A stretch of 64,000 nucleotides of DNA from Prevotella sp. (GCA_020026195.1 JAHHQW010000003.1:1-64000); one strand, 5' to 3'. Counted from the first letter of the stretch, positions 7,522 through 17,536 are shown. The notes: a model not told the origin generated them from the letters alone. Program-made: numbers and translations.

Positions 7522-10500
7522 ATGAATTTATTGCGAAAAACCAATGTATCGGTCATATCAGTCATCATGATAATGATTCTTGCCGGATGTTCAGTACAGA
7601 AGAACACCCCGCAGAGTCGCTGGTGGCATTCGTTTAATGCCCGTTACAACACATATTATAATGGCAGCGTGGCATATATCGATGGTGCTACCGAAAAGGA
7701 GAAGAGCAATAAAGACAATTTCACAGAGATGATACCTCTCTATACCGTAGGCAATAAGGAGAGCAGAAAGTTAGGTGAGGCTAACTTTACCACGGCCATA
7801 GAGAAGTGTCAGAAAGCAATCAAGATACATAGTATAAAGCGTCGTCCCGAATGGAAACAGGGAAAGCGTAAGACACAGAAAGACATAGAGTGGCTCAACC
7901 GTAAGGAATACAACCCGTTCTTGTGGAAGGCATGGCTTCTTATGGGTCGTTCGCAGTTTATGAAAGGTGATTTCGACGAAGCAGCATCCACTTTCAATTA
8001 CATGAGCCGAATCTACTCTACACAGCCGCCTATATACGGAAAGGCACGAGCATGGCTTGCAAAATGTTACGTAGAAGAAGGATGGTACTATGATGCAGAG
8101 GACGTGATCACGAAGATGCGCCGTGATTCCATCGACCGTCGTGCACGTAAGGAATGGGATTACACCCTTGCAGATTATTACATCGCTACAAAACGTTACG
8201 ACGAAGCCATACCATATCTTAAGAAAGTAATCAAGCACGAAGGCCGTCGTGTGCAGAGAGCCCGCGAATACTACCTTTTAGGTCAGATATATGCCATAAA
8301 AGGTAATAACTACGATGCATACCGGTCTTTTAAGAAAGTGGTTCGTCAGAATCCGCCCTATATGCTTGAGTTCAATGCACGTATAGCCATGACAGAAGTT
8401 ATGTCGGGCCGTAAGCCTAAGAAGATGATAAAGAAACTTAGGCGTATGGCGGCGTCGGATAACAATAACGAATATCTCGACCAGGTATATTATGCCATGG
8501 GTAATATCTATATGGCAGAAAAAGATACCGTAGAGGCCGTACGAGCTTATGAAAAAGGAAATGTCAAGTCTACCCGTAACGGAATAGAGAAGGGTGTCCT
8601 TCTTCTTCGTTTAGGCGATATATACTGGAGTTTAGAGAAGTTCAATGATGCACAGCGCTGTTATGGTGAAGCTATCGGACTGCTTGACAAGGAACGTGAT
8701 GACTACGAGCAGCTGTCAGAACGCTCTAAGGTACTCGATGAGTTAGTTCCGTCTACCGATGCCGTACATCTTCAGGACTCTCTGCAGATGCTCGCCAAGA
8801 TGCCTGAGAAAGAACGTAACGAGGCTATTGACAGAGTGATAGAGGCGCTGATAGAGAAAGAAAAAGAAGAAAAGAGACTCAAGGATGAGGAAATAGCTAA
8901 TCAGAAGATGGCCGAAGAGGGAGGCGATCGTAATATTTTAGACCGTCGTCCTAACAGACCCGAAAGTAATGATAAGAAAGGCTTATGGTATTTCTATAAT
9001 CCCATTGCCGTAAGTCAGGGTAAGGCTAATTTCAAGAAGCGCTGGGGAAAACGTGAAAACGAAGATAACTGGCAGCGTTCTAACAAGTCGGTGGTAGCCA
9101 CCGGTGATGTGGAGACACTTGCAATGGATGCTCTTGCCGATTCTCTTGCTGCTCTCGATGCCATAGAAGATTCACTTGCTGCACTCGAAGACAGTGCACA
9201 GAACGATCCTCACAAGCGCGAATATTATCTTAAGGAGATTCCGTTTACCGAAGAACAGGTACAGGCAAGTAATGAGATAATAAAGGAAGGACTTCTTTCT
9301 GCCGGTATTATTTTCAAGGACCGTCTTGATAACCTGCCGTTGTGCGAGAAGTACCTCACACGACTGACTGATTCGTTCCCCGATTACGATCGTAACGACG
9401 AGGCGATGTATCACCTCTATCTCCTTTACATGCGTAAGAACCAGCCGTCTAAGGCACAGGAATATCTTGCTAAGATGAAAGCATCCTATGCGGAGAGCGA
9501 TTTCACAACCATATTGTCAGATCCGTATTTCGTTGAGAATGCAAAATATGGCGTACACATAGAAGATTCGCTTTACGCGGCAGCTTACGATGCTTTCAAG
9601 AAAGATGATTTCACTACCGTCATGACAAATTTGAAGATGTCAGACGACCGCTTCCCGTTAGGAGCTAACAGACAGAAGTTCATATTTATAGGCGGACTGT
9701 CTAAACTTAATTCCGGTGATTCCGAAGGATGTCTGACTGCAATGAACGAAGTAGTAGAGAAATTCCCGTCAGGTCGTATTAGCGAATTGGCAGGTATGAT
9801 AGTAAATGGCGTTAAGGATGGCAGACAGTTGCGCGGAGGTAAGTTCGATCTTGAAGACGTATGGAGCAGACGTACTGTTGTAATGAGCGATAGCGATTCT
9901 ATTAATAATCAGCAGCTTTCTTTAGAGCGTAACACGGAGTTCTCGTATGTGATAGCATACAGTCCCGACTCTATTGATGCCAACAAACTGCTGTTCCAGT
10001 TAGCCAAGTTCAATTTCTCTAACTTCCTTGTGCGAAACTTCGACATTGAGTTAACAGGCGACGATCTCCTGGCATTTATGAAGGTAAGCGGTTTCCGTAA
10101 TTACGACGAAGCATTGCAGTATGTGCGTATGCTCTATGATAATACCGCAGCCGTCAAGATTCTTGAGAAATGCCGTACGCTCATAATAAGCAAGGAAAAT
10201 ATCGACCTCGTAGGTAAACAGTACAGCTACGAAGAATATGAGAAGTTCTACGAAGAACATTTCGTTCCTCTTAAGATATCATCCGAACCTCTGTTGCTTG
10301 AGCCTGAGGATGTCAATAAGGTAGATGATAACCGTTTAGGAGATAAGAAGGATGATAAACAGCCTGCTGCGGATTCAGACGGATTTAATATCTTCGAACC
10401 TGGTAAGAATAATACTGGCGGAGCTGCTGATGATGGTATTTCTATTCCTATGGATGGTGGAAAGAAGACGCTCGACGAGGGTGCTGTGGACGATGGTGTT

Positions 10501-11322
10501 TCTGTACCTCTTGATGATAAGAAGAAATCAGAGCCTGTTGATGATGGCAGTGTTTCAATTCCTGTAAAGGAAGAAAAGAAAGAGACGGAGCCTGTTGATG
10601 ATGGCAGTGTTTCAATTCCTGTAAAGGAAGAAAAGAAAGAGACGGAGCCTGTTGATGATGGCAGTGTTTCAGTTCCTGTAAAGGAGGAAAAGAAAGAGGC
10701 AGAACCCGTTGATGACAGCAGCGTTTCAATTCCTGTAAAGGAGGAAAAGAAAGAGACAGAGCCTGTTGATGAAGGCAGTGTTTCAGTTTCTGTAAAGGAG
10801 GAAAAGAAAGAGGCAGAACCCGTTGATGACGGCAGCGTTTCAGTTCCTGTAAAGGAGGAAAAGAAAGAGGCAGAGCCTGTTGATGATGGCAGTGTTTCAG
10901 TTCCCGTAAAGGAGGAAAAGAAAGAATTGGAACCCGTTGATGATGGTGGTATTTCTATTCCGGTGAAAGAGAAGAAGAAGGAAGAAACCATTGATGAAAG
11001 CGGTGTCTCTGTTCCTGTACAGTCAGAAAAGAAAAAGAAGAAAGAATTAGAACCTGTTGATGACGGACTGTCAATCCCAGTAGAGAAAGAAAAGAATTAC
11101 GAGAACGACGATACCGGACTCACAATAGATCTTGGCGGAGGTTCTGAAGACACTACAAAAAAGAAGGATAAGAAAGAAAAAGAAGACGAGATAAATATCT
11201 ATTTCGGAGATGAGGAAGACCTTACGCCGAAGGATAACAAAGACAAAAAAGATAAGAAAAAGAAGAAACAAGAAGACGATGATGCTTCTTATGACGAATA
11301 TATAGAACTGGAGGGCTTTTAA
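7522..11322 (+). CDS. sprE: SprE/PorW-family TPR lipoprotein with long C-terminal repeat region, 1266 aa
   Basis: The lipoprotein signal peptide has its lipobox at LAGC (Cys23). The segment after it (SRWWHSFNARYNTYYNGSVA) is the hallmark start of SprE/PorW proteins, which are needed for type IX secretion or gliding in Flavobacterium and Porphyromonas. TPR-like helices fill residues about 130-400 and 590-760. From about residue 1004 the protein becomes a charged, disordered tail with a 19-residue tandem repeat and a Lys/Asp-rich end. It sits in the outer membrane or periplasm. It is followed after 3 bases by porX, the regulator of the same secretion system. The alternative annotation is a generic TPR protein. 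Confidence 0.8.
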   Translation: MNLLRKTNVSVISVIMIMILAGCSVQKNTPQSRWWHSFNARYNTYYNGSVAYIDGATEKEKSNKDNFTEMIPLYTVGNKESRKLGEANFTTAIEKCQKAIKIHSIKRRPEWKQGKRKTQKDIEWLNRKEYNPFLWKAWLLMGRSQFMKGDFDEAASTFNYMSRIYSTQPPIYGKARAWLAKCYVEEGWYYDAEDVITKMRRDSIDRRARKEWDYTLADYYIATKRYDEAIPYLKKVIKHEGRRVQRAREYYLLGQIYAIKGNNYDAYRSFKKVVRQNPPYMLEFNARIAMTEVMSGRKPKKMIKKLRRMAASDNNNEYLDQVYYAMGNIYMAEKDTVEAVRAYEKGNVKSTRNGIEKGVLLLRLGDIYWSLEKFNDAQRCYGEAIGLLDKERDDYEQLSERSKVLDELVPSTDAVHLQDSLQMLAKMPEKERNEAIDRVIEALIEKEKEEKRLKDEEIANQKMAEEGGDRNILDRRPNRPESNDKKGLWYFYNPIAVSQGKANFKKRWGKRENEDNWQRSNKSVVATGDVETLAMDALADSLAALDAIEDSLAALEDSAQNDPHKREYYLKEIPFTEEQVQASNEIIKEGLLSAGIIFKDRLDNLPLCEKYLTRLTDSFPDYDRNDEAMYHLYLLYMRKNQPSKAQEYLAKMKASYAESDFTTILSDPYFVENAKYGVHIEDSLYAAAYDAFKKDDFTTVMTNLKMSDDRFPLGANRQKFIFIGGLSKLNSGDSEGCLTAMNEVVEKFPSGRISELAGMIVNGVKDGRQLRGGKFDLEDVWSRRTVVMSDSDSINNQQLSLERNTEFSYVIAYSPDSIDANKLLFQLAKFNFSNFLVRNFDIELTGDDLLAFMKVSGFRNYDEALQYVRMLYDNTAAVKILEKCRTLIISKENIDLVGKQYSYEEYEKFYEEHFVPLKISSEPLLLEPEDVNKVDDNRLGDKKDDKQPAADSDGFNIFEPGKNNTGGAADDGISIPMDGGKKTLDEGAVDDGVSVPLDDKKKSEPVDDGSVSIPVKEEKKETEPVDDGSVSIPVKEEKKETEPVDDGSVSVPVKEEKKEAEPVDDSSVSIPVKEEKKETEPVDEGSVSVSVKEEKKEAEPVDDGSVSVPVKEEKKEAEPVDDGSVSVPVKEEKKELEPVDDGGISIPVKEKKKEETIDESGVSVPVQSEKKKKKELEPVDDGLSIPVEKEKNYENDDTGLTIDLGGGSEDTTKKKDKKEKEDEINIYFGDEEDLTPKDNKDKKDKKKKKQEDDDASYDEYIELEGF
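10531..11094 (+). repeat. 57-bp in-frame tandem repeat in sprE (19-aa unit EPVDDGSVSVPVKEEKKEA)
   Basis: About eight good copies of a 57-base unit follow head to tail, then two degenerate copies. Copies differ at a few positions (I or V, T or A, S or G), and DNA identity between neighbours is high. The unit is in frame with sprE, so copy number can change without breaking the gene. The reverse strand is also open here, purely because of the repeat. Confidence 0.9.
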
Positions 11323-11325
11323 ACA

Positions 11326-12924
11326 ATGAAGAATGGATTATTACTATGGGTAGACGATGAGATCGAACTGCTCAAGGCACATATAATATTCTTAGAGAAG
11401 AAAGGTTACGAGGTACACACCGTCAGTAACGGCGTAGATGCAATTGATATGTGCAGTAACCGCACGTACGACCTTATATTCCTTGATGAAATGATGCCCG
11501 GACTTACCGGACTTGAGACTCTGCAAAAGATAAAGGAAATAGCTCCTTCTACTCCTGTCGTAATGGTAACAAAGAGCGAGGAGGAGAACATTATGGACCG
11601 TGCCATAGGTTCTAAGATTGCCGATTATCTCATAAAGCCCGTAAATCCCAATCAGATACTTCTTACACTGAAGAAGAACATCCATAAGAAAGAGATAGTT
11701 TCTGAGGTAACACAGACAGGCTATCGTGAGGAATTTCAGAATATTTCGTTCAAGATAGAGGAGTGCCGTACGTTCGAGGACTGGGTAGAAGTCTATAAGA
11801 AGATAGTACACTGGGAACTTGAACTCAGCAGTGCCGGCAGTTCAATGCAGGAAATCCTTGAGATGCAGAAGGAAGAAGCCAATAAGGCCTTTGCCAAGTA
11901 CATCAGAAAAAACTATGTATCGTGGATTTCTACATGTCAGACATTCAGCGGACGCAACCGTCCTCAGAACAAGCCGGCAGCCGATGTTCAGCGTCCGTTG
12001 CTGAGTTGCGACCTGATGGCTCAGAAAGTATTCCCTTTGATTGATGAGGGTAAGAAGGTGTTTATGGTTGTCATCGACAATTTCCGTTACGACCAGTGGC
12101 GTATAGTTGCCGAAGAGTTTGGCGATAAGTTTGACATCACCGAAAACCTCTATATGAGTATTCTTCCTACAGTTACTCAGTATGCCCGTAACGCAATATT
12201 CAGCGGACTAATGCCCGAGGATATAATGAATATGTATCCCGACCTGTGGGTAGACGAAGACTCTGAAGAAGGCAAGAACCTCAACGAAGGTCCGTTAATT
12301 CAGACACAGATAGATCGTTATCGCCGTCACGATACCTTCTCTTACAATAAGATAAACGATTCGGCTGGTGCTGAGAAATTCATGCAGCAGTTGCCCAACC
12401 TGCGTGATAACGACCTCAATGTACTTGTGGTCAACTTTATTGATATGCTTTCGCATGCACGTACAGAGTCGAAGATGGTGCGCGAACTTGCCAATAACGA
12501 ATCAGCATACCGCAGTATTACGCTCAGCTGGTTCCGCCATACGGTAATGTCAGAACTTATTGACTATCTTGCCGATACCGACTACACCGTAATCCTTACC
12601 ACCGACCACGGAAGCATCCGTGTTCAGAAACCTGTAAAGATTGTGGGATACAAGAACACCAATACCAACCTGCGCTATAAACTGGGTAAAAACCTCAGTT
12701 ACGACAGTAAGGACGTGTTCACAATCAAAGACCCGTCGCAGGTGTATCTGCCGGCTCCCAACCTCAGTACATCTTACGTATTCACCACGGGCAATGCATT
12801 CTTTGCATATCCTAACAATTACAACTATTATGTATCCTATTACAAAGACACCTTCCAGCATGGCGGTGTGTCGATGGAAGAGATGCTTATCCCTATAGTT
12901 ACACTTACAAAACGAAAAAGATAA
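11326..12924 (+). CDS. porX: PorX: response regulator with PglZ phosphatase-like effector domain, 532 aa
   Basis: The N-terminal receiver domain has D10/D11, the phosphoacceptor D54 (IFLDEMMPG), T82 and K104. A helical linker follows. From about residue 240 lies a PglZ domain of the alkaline-phosphatase superfamily: VIDNFRYDQW with D251, PTVTQYARNAIFSG with the candidate nucleophile Thr282 or Thr284, TTDHGS, and QHGGVSMEEM near the end for zinc binding. This is the architecture of PorX, which controls type IX secretion and is active as a phosphodiesterase on cyclic oligonucleotides in Porphyromonas (family knowledge). Its partner kinase PorY is not in the window. Linkage to sprE/porW and tsaE supports the call. 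Confidence 0.9.
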   Translation: MKNGLLLWVDDEIELLKAHIIFLEKKGYEVHTVSNGVDAIDMCSNRTYDLIFLDEMMPGLTGLETLQKIKEIAPSTPVVMVTKSEEENIMDRAIGSKIADYLIKPVNPNQILLTLKKNIHKKEIVSEVTQTGYREEFQNISFKIEECRTFEDWVEVYKKIVHWELELSSAGSSMQEILEMQKEEANKAFAKYIRKNYVSWISTCQTFSGRNRPQNKPAADVQRPLLSCDLMAQKVFPLIDEGKKVFMVVIDNFRYDQWRIVAEEFGDKFDITENLYMSILPTVTQYARNAIFSGLMPEDIMNMYPDLWVDEDSEEGKNLNEGPLIQTQIDRYRRHDTFSYNKINDSAGAEKFMQQLPNLRDNDLNVLVVNFIDMLSHARTESKMVRELANNESAYRSITLSWFRHTVMSELIDYLADTDYTVILTTDHGSIRVQKPVKIVGYKNTNTNLRYKLGKNLSYDSKDVFTIKDPSQVYLPAPNLSTSYVFTTGNAFFAYPNNYNYYVSYYKDTFQHGGVSMEEMLIPIVTLTKRKR

Positions 12925-12930
12925 TAAACG

Positions 12931-13344
12931 ATGGAAATAAAAATAAACAGTTTAAACGAGATAGGTGCTGCCGCACAGCAGTTTGCCACACAGATTAAGA
13001 AAGGCGATGTCTACGCATTCTATGGAAATATGGGTGCTGGCAAGACAACGTTCATTAAAGCCGTATGCGAGACTCTCGGTGTAGATGACGTTGTTACGTC
13101 ACCTACATTCGCCATTGTAAACGAATACACGTCACAGGTTCTCTCAGCCCCCGTCTATCATTTCGACTTCTACCGCATAAAGAAGCTCGAAGAAGTTTAT
13201 GACATGGGTTACGAAGACTATTTTTACGGTAACGGAGTGTGCATGATAGAATGGCCCGAACTGGTAGAAGACCTTCTGCCCGAGGACGTAATAAAAGTAA
13301 ACATTACTGTTGAGGCAGACGGAACGAGAACCGTAAAATGCTGA
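12931..13344 (+). CDS. tsaE: tRNA threonylcarbamoyladenosine biosynthesis ATPase TsaE
   Basis: TsaE is the small ATPase that works with TsaB, TsaC and TsaD to make the t6A37 modification of ANN-decoding tRNAs. The 137-aa protein has the Walker A motif GNMGAGKTT (residues 32-40) and the family signatures SPTFAIVNEY, HFDFYRIKKLEEVYDMGYEDYF and MIEWPELVEDLLPEDV. It starts 6 bases after porX and is likely the last gene of the aroA transcript, since trxA has its own promoter. Confidence 0.93.
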   Translation: MEIKINSLNEIGAAAQQFATQIKKGDVYAFYGNMGAGKTTFIKAVCETLGVDDVVTSPTFAIVNEYTSQVLSAPVYHFDFYRIKKLEEVYDMGYEDYFYGNGVCMIEWPELVEDLLPEDVIKVNITVEADGTRTVKC

Positions 13345-13381
13345 TACATCGCAATTATTAAATAAAATTAATGTCTACATA

Positions 13382-13413
13382 TTTGCGATAAACGTTTTAA
13401 ATTGTTATTTTTG
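13382..13413 (+). promoter_or_regulatory. promoter of trxA
   Basis: TTTG at 13382-13385, a 20-base spacer and TATTTTTG at 13406-13413 match the Bacteroidetes consensus. The trxA ATG is 32 bases further on. Confidence 0.7.
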
Positions 13414-13445
13414 CAACAAAATAATAACCTTTAAATATATAAAAA

Positions 13446-13760
13446 ATGGAAGTTAAGATAACAAACGCAAATTTCGAAGAGTATAGAACAGGCGAACTGC
13501 CTTTAGTTGTTGACTTTTGGGCTACATGGTGCGGTCCCTGCCGTATGATTGCTCCGTACGTTGAAGAACTTGCTAAGGAATATGATGGTAAGATCGTTGT
13601 TGGTAAGTGCGACGTTGAAGAAGCTGACGAAGTAGCCATGAAGTATGGTATTCGTAACATCCCGACAATCCTCTACTTCAAGAACGGTGAAGTTGTTGAT
13701 AAGACTGTAGGCGGAATGACAAAGTCAAAGATTGAAGATCACTTCAAGAAACTTTTGTAA
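13446..13760 (+). CDS. trxA: thioredoxin
   Basis: This is a 104-aa cytoplasmic thioredoxin with the classical active site WCGPC (Cys29 and Cys32), the preceding VVDFWATW strand and the cis-proline in RNIPTILYF. It reduces disulfides in ribonucleotide reductase and other partners, using thioredoxin reductase as donor. It is monocistronic: its own promoter lies upstream and a strong terminator downstream. Confidence 0.95.
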   Translation: MEVKITNANFEEYRTGELPLVVDFWATWCGPCRMIAPYVEELAKEYDGKIVVGKCDVEEADEVAMKYGIRNIPTILYFKNGEVVDKTVGGMTKSKIEDHFKKLL

Positions 13761-13782
13761 TATCCTTACGACAATATACAGA

Positions 13783-13816
13783 AGCGGAGCATATTTTTTA
13801 TGTTCCGCTTTTTTAT
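13783..13816 (+). terminator. terminator of trxA
   Basis: AGCGGAGCAT and ATGTTCCGCT can pair across a short T-rich loop, and a run of T follows directly. Confidence 0.8.
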
Positions 13817-14037
13817 GCCCTTTTGCGTAATGTTCATCTGTGAAAACGAGATACATCCGTATGTCCTGAAGTCAAAATCCTTATATGTTTTAACGACTTG
13901 GGGATAGAAAACGGATGACTTTCTATGTCATAAATGTATTTAAATACTTATTTCTTTAAAAATACTTGAAAATTGAAATAAATATGATTATCTTAGCACA
14001 CCGAATTAAAAATCTGATACAACCCATAAAATAAAGT

Positions 14038-14724
14038 ATGAAAGGCATACGATTCATTATACTGTTCATTATCATTCTGTTCTGCGGAATGAATGCTGAT
14101 GCACAGGGAGTTAGAATATACAAGACCGACGGCACGGTAATCACAATTCCATCTTCTCAGCTGGACAGTATCGTTAATGTCCTTGGAAAAGAGTTCGTGG
14201 ATTTGGGACTTAGCGTGAAGTGGGCTGCATGTAACATCGGTGCCGAGCGACCAGAACAGTATGGCTACTACTTTGCATGGGGTGAGACATTACCAAAGGA
14301 ACAGTATTCTAAGAACGAAAATGCGTCTGGCGATAAGGTGATGTGGGATATTTCAGGTGACGTGGAGTATGATGCCGCTCGTGTCAGCTGGGGAAGTCCG
14401 GCACGAATACCTACAAATACAGAAATCAATGAGTTGTGCGAGAAATGTCGATGGCAGAGAGTTCTCTTTAATAACATCTTCGGAATGCTCGTAACAGGTC
14501 CTAACGGAAACAGTATATTTCTTCCCGCAGCAGGTTTCTTAATAGAATCCTCTGCCTTCGGCGCAGGATGTGACGGATATTACTGGAGTTCTACGCCGAT
14601 AGAATATTCAGAAGAAGATGCCTATTATCTTGATTTCGACAAACAGTTCTATTATTCTGGCAACTGGATGCGCCGTTATATAGGTCAGACCATACGTCCG
14701 GTTTCTGACTATGAAGAAGAATAA
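14038..14724 (+). CDS. secreted FISUMP-like (Fibrobacter major paralogous domain) protein, 228 aa
   Basis: A signal peptide (residues 1-22, ending NADA-Q) precedes a short segment typical of Bacteroidales surface proteins (VRIYKTDGTVITIPSSQLDS). The rest carries the pattern VDLGLSVKWAACNIG, YYFAWGE, IPTNTEINELCEKC, ITGP-like VTGPNGNSIFLPAAGF, GYYWSST and IRPV. That pattern is typical of the Fib_succ_major / DUF1566-like fold found in many exported Bacteroidetes proteins. The function of the domain is unknown. It is alone on its strand, with about 275 bases ahead of it that contain no gene. Confidence 0.75.
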   Translation: MKGIRFIILFIIILFCGMNADAQGVRIYKTDGTVITIPSSQLDSIVNVLGKEFVDLGLSVKWAACNIGAERPEQYGYYFAWGETLPKEQYSKNENASGDKVMWDISGDVEYDAARVSWGSPARIPTNTEINELCEKCRWQRVLFNNIFGMLVTGPNGNSIFLPAAGFLIESSAFGAGCDGYYWSSTPIEYSEEDAYYLDFDKQFYYSGNWMRRYIGQTIRPVSDYEEE

Positions 14725-14815
14725 CAGTTCTTTTATGAAGAAATTCTATCATTCATAGCCTGTAAATACATGCTTACACAGATACTCTTACGACTTACTT
14801 TTCTATAAGTCATTA

Positions 14816-17152
14816 TCAAATACCAGTTTTAATATCAGTATCTTGAAGTGAAGTATTACGTTTCAGTCCTGCTTTCTTACCTCTGTTCAAGTTTATAGAC
14901 ACTTCGATACCAACGCATCTTACTTGAACTTTCCATAATTTATCATACGATACGTTAGGAGCGGAAAGGAGTGTGTGTGAATCCATTTCACCATGTTTGG
15001 CAAACGGACTGTCGGCAAAGACGCTTACGTACATATTGCCTTTCATCAGAGTCTTAGACAATGAGAAACCATACATCGTCCCTGATTCGTATGTTACCCA
15101 GGCCTTAGGCGTAACCTTATAGCAATTGAAACGAGTCTCAAACTTCCAATTCTGGGGAAGATTAAAAGTTACGGTCGATGCAGATCGATAAAATCTATCA
15201 GACTGATCCAATGCCTTATTGTCATCCGCTATGTTCTGTATACCGCATGAAGAAACGTTACGCAGCGTTAGCCACTGCCAGGGGCGATAAGCAAGGAACA
15301 ATTCAAATGACAACGTCTTCACCTTGCTGATATTGCTGTAGGTTTCGATTAGCAGAGAGTTTGTCTTATCTGTATCGAATACACCCATCAGCGCGTTTCG
15401 AGTAAAACTGCCGGTCACTGTAGGAAAGATGGTAAGTTTCTTTCCTAAGTAAGAATATCCCAGTGATAAAGCATACGACCTGGCATTTCTTAATTCAGGT
15501 GAGCCCTGAGTTACGTCATTATTGGTCTTACCCCCGATGAAAGGATTTAGCATCTGGAGCGATGGGCGACTGATACGCGAGTTGAATGCTAACGAGAACT
15601 CATTGTCCCAGTTGGGCTGCCATGTCAGTTTCACAGACGGAATATAGGAAAACGACTGGCGATGCGAATCCATGTCGGTTGACTTGTCGTCTGCATATTC
15701 AAACTTATTAGTGAAATCGAGCCATAGGTCGTTAGATTTAGTCATATACCATATCGTTCTCCAATCAAACGAACCCAGTATTTGTGTGTACCGGAATTCA
15801 TCGTCATGATTCACAGTCGTTCCATTGAGGTAATCCGAATCGGACGAACCTTTTCGGATGTGTGTATTCAGTGTGAAATAGGAGAATAACTGTTTTGTGA
15901 AATTCACTCTTCTGAAAACTTGTAGATTATGAGTGTACAACCTGCCTTTGGTCTTAGACCTTGTAGTTGAATTAGCCGTCAGTTGTTCTATCAGATAATC
16001 CCTGTTATCTGGATTAAGCGTAAATCTATATCCCACTCTCCATTTGCGTGCTTTGCTATTCTTGAAACGACTTGAATAGATGATATTCGTTTCCAATGAT
16101 GCATCCCATGTATCACTTACGCTCTTATAACCAGACACCTCGTTATCATTCAGATTACCTTGGTCATAGAATGTCCTTTCATTAAGTTCTATACCGTCTA
16201 TATGAAAATCGGCATACACCTGGCGTAATGTATCCACGTCCCATTGAAATAACGCGCGTCCCAGATGGGTATGTCTGTTCCGATGATTCTTATCAGAAGA
16301 AGAAAACGTACTTTTCTCGTTTCCAAATTTGTATTCATGACGCCAGCGTACATCGCGCTGTCCCCATAAATCATAAGTATATCCGGCATAAAACTGTACA
16401 TTATTTTTGATACCTAAAAATGATGCAGCACCTGTCGCTTTAGGTGTGGTGGCACCCATGCCATTTATGTTTACGTGATAACCTTCAAGAGAATTACCTC
16501 TTGTAATGATGTTTATCACAGGTGCGCTTTCACCGAACCTTTGGGCAGGACGGGTGATTACTTCCACTTGTTTTATGTCGGAAGAGGGAATGCTTCTCAG
16601 AACCTGTCCCGGATCGGCATTGGCAATATGATAAGGTTTTCCGTTGAGATAAACTACATAACTGTTCTTGCCTGCCACATTGATTGTTCCGTTACTGCTT
16701 ACCATAAGTAACGGAATACGGTTCAACGCATTCAGGAGATTGTCTTTCTGAGCATATTTGTCTTTTGCAAGGTTGTAAATGATGCCGTCATCAAGATTCT
16801 TGATGTGAACAGGACTTGCCTTCACTACAACCTCGTCCAAACCAGTTGCTTTAAACGGGAGTGAAATAGTTTGATATTCGTTGGGCTTTGCCTGGATTAT
16901 CTTTGTCTCATAACCAATACATGATATTTTCAACAGTCCCTTTTCCTTGCTTGTTATTTTATAGCTTCCGTCTTCTCCTGTTGTAACACCTACGATAAAT
17001 GTAGAATCTTTATCATTGAGTAACACTACATTTGCTGACGCTACTGCTTGACGATTATCGTCGACAACCTTGCCGTGATAAATCTCTTGTGCATGCATTG
17101 AAAGATATGTAAAAAACAGAAAAATTACAGTGAATGCATTTCTCTGTTTCAT
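14816..17152 (-). CDS. outer-membrane beta-barrel protein with carboxypeptidase-like domain, TonB-receptor type, 778 aa
   Basis: The start is placed at the ATG giving MKQRNAFTVIFLFFTYLSMHAQ, a proper signal peptide; an in-frame start 11 codons upstream would bury it. After cleavage comes a CarboxypepD_reg-like domain (IYHGKVVDDNRQAVASANV), then a plug-like region (LDEVVVKASPVHIKNLDDG, VEVITRPAQRFGESAPVINI) and a barrel of about 550 residues. It resembles the outer_membrane_beta-barrel (OMP_b-brl_3) family rather than a SusC protein, and no SusD partner is adjacent. Substrate unknown. It stands alone, convergent with the FISUMP-like gene. Confidence 0.82.
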   Translation of the reverse strand: MKQRNAFTVIFLFFTYLSMHAQEIYHGKVVDDNRQAVASANVVLLNDKDSTFIVGVTTGEDGSYKITSKEKGLLKISCIGYETKIIQAKPNEYQTISLPFKATGLDEVVVKASPVHIKNLDDGIIYNLAKDKYAQKDNLLNALNRIPLLMVSSNGTINVAGKNSYVVYLNGKPYHIANADPGQVLRSIPSSDIKQVEVITRPAQRFGESAPVINIITRGNSLEGYHVNINGMGATTPKATGAASFLGIKNNVQFYAGYTYDLWGQRDVRWRHEYKFGNEKSTFSSSDKNHRNRHTHLGRALFQWDVDTLRQVYADFHIDGIELNERTFYDQGNLNDNEVSGYKSVSDTWDASLETNIIYSSRFKNSKARKWRVGYRFTLNPDNRDYLIEQLTANSTTRSKTKGRLYTHNLQVFRRVNFTKQLFSYFTLNTHIRKGSSDSDYLNGTTVNHDDEFRYTQILGSFDWRTIWYMTKSNDLWLDFTNKFEYADDKSTDMDSHRQSFSYIPSVKLTWQPNWDNEFSLAFNSRISRPSLQMLNPFIGGKTNNDVTQGSPELRNARSYALSLGYSYLGKKLTIFPTVTGSFTRNALMGVFDTDKTNSLLIETYSNISKVKTLSFELFLAYRPWQWLTLRNVSSCGIQNIADDNKALDQSDRFYRSASTVTFNLPQNWKFETRFNCYKVTPKAWVTYESGTMYGFSLSKTLMKGNMYVSVFADSPFAKHGEMDSHTLLSAPNVSYDKLWKVQVRCVGIEVSINLNRGKKAGLKRNTSLQDTDIKTGI

Positions 17153-17185
17153 AATATTTATTGTTGCATTCTTGCGAAATCCCAT

Positions 17186-17536
17186 ATTAAAAATTTATGT
17201 TTTATAGATTTAAGTTCTGTAGAAGTACTCGTCCAAATGCGATGATTACCGTACGTCATGCAAATATACAATATTTTTATTTATATATTAACGAATTATA
17301 GATACTAAAAATCCAATAAATACAGATAGAATCAGGTGTTTTTCCAACCAATTATACAAATACCTTGCAGATGTAATGAAATATACATAAACACCTATGT
17401 GTAAACTTTGTGCACCCTGATTCACAGTATATTTGTATATAATTCAATAAAAGCGGGCAGATTAACATGTTTTTTGAAAAAACATATATACATTGTCATG
17501 GTGTTTTATTAACTTTGCAGTCTAAACTCATTAATT
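17186..17536. other. divergent intergenic region
   Basis: This 350-base AT-rich stretch separates the beta-barrel gene (leftward) from purH (rightward). A TATATTTG -7-like box for the leftward gene can be read on the minus strand at 17268-17261. A TAACTTTG box for purH lies at 17510-17517, 19 bases before its ATG. Neither has a clear -33 partner. No gene is seen. Confidence 0.5.

Noticed and set aside
10248..10991. 247-codon frame antisense to the sprE repeat region (Ser/Phe-rich)
   Set aside because: It is a mirror of the 57-bp repeat; openness in one antisense frame follows from the repeated codons.
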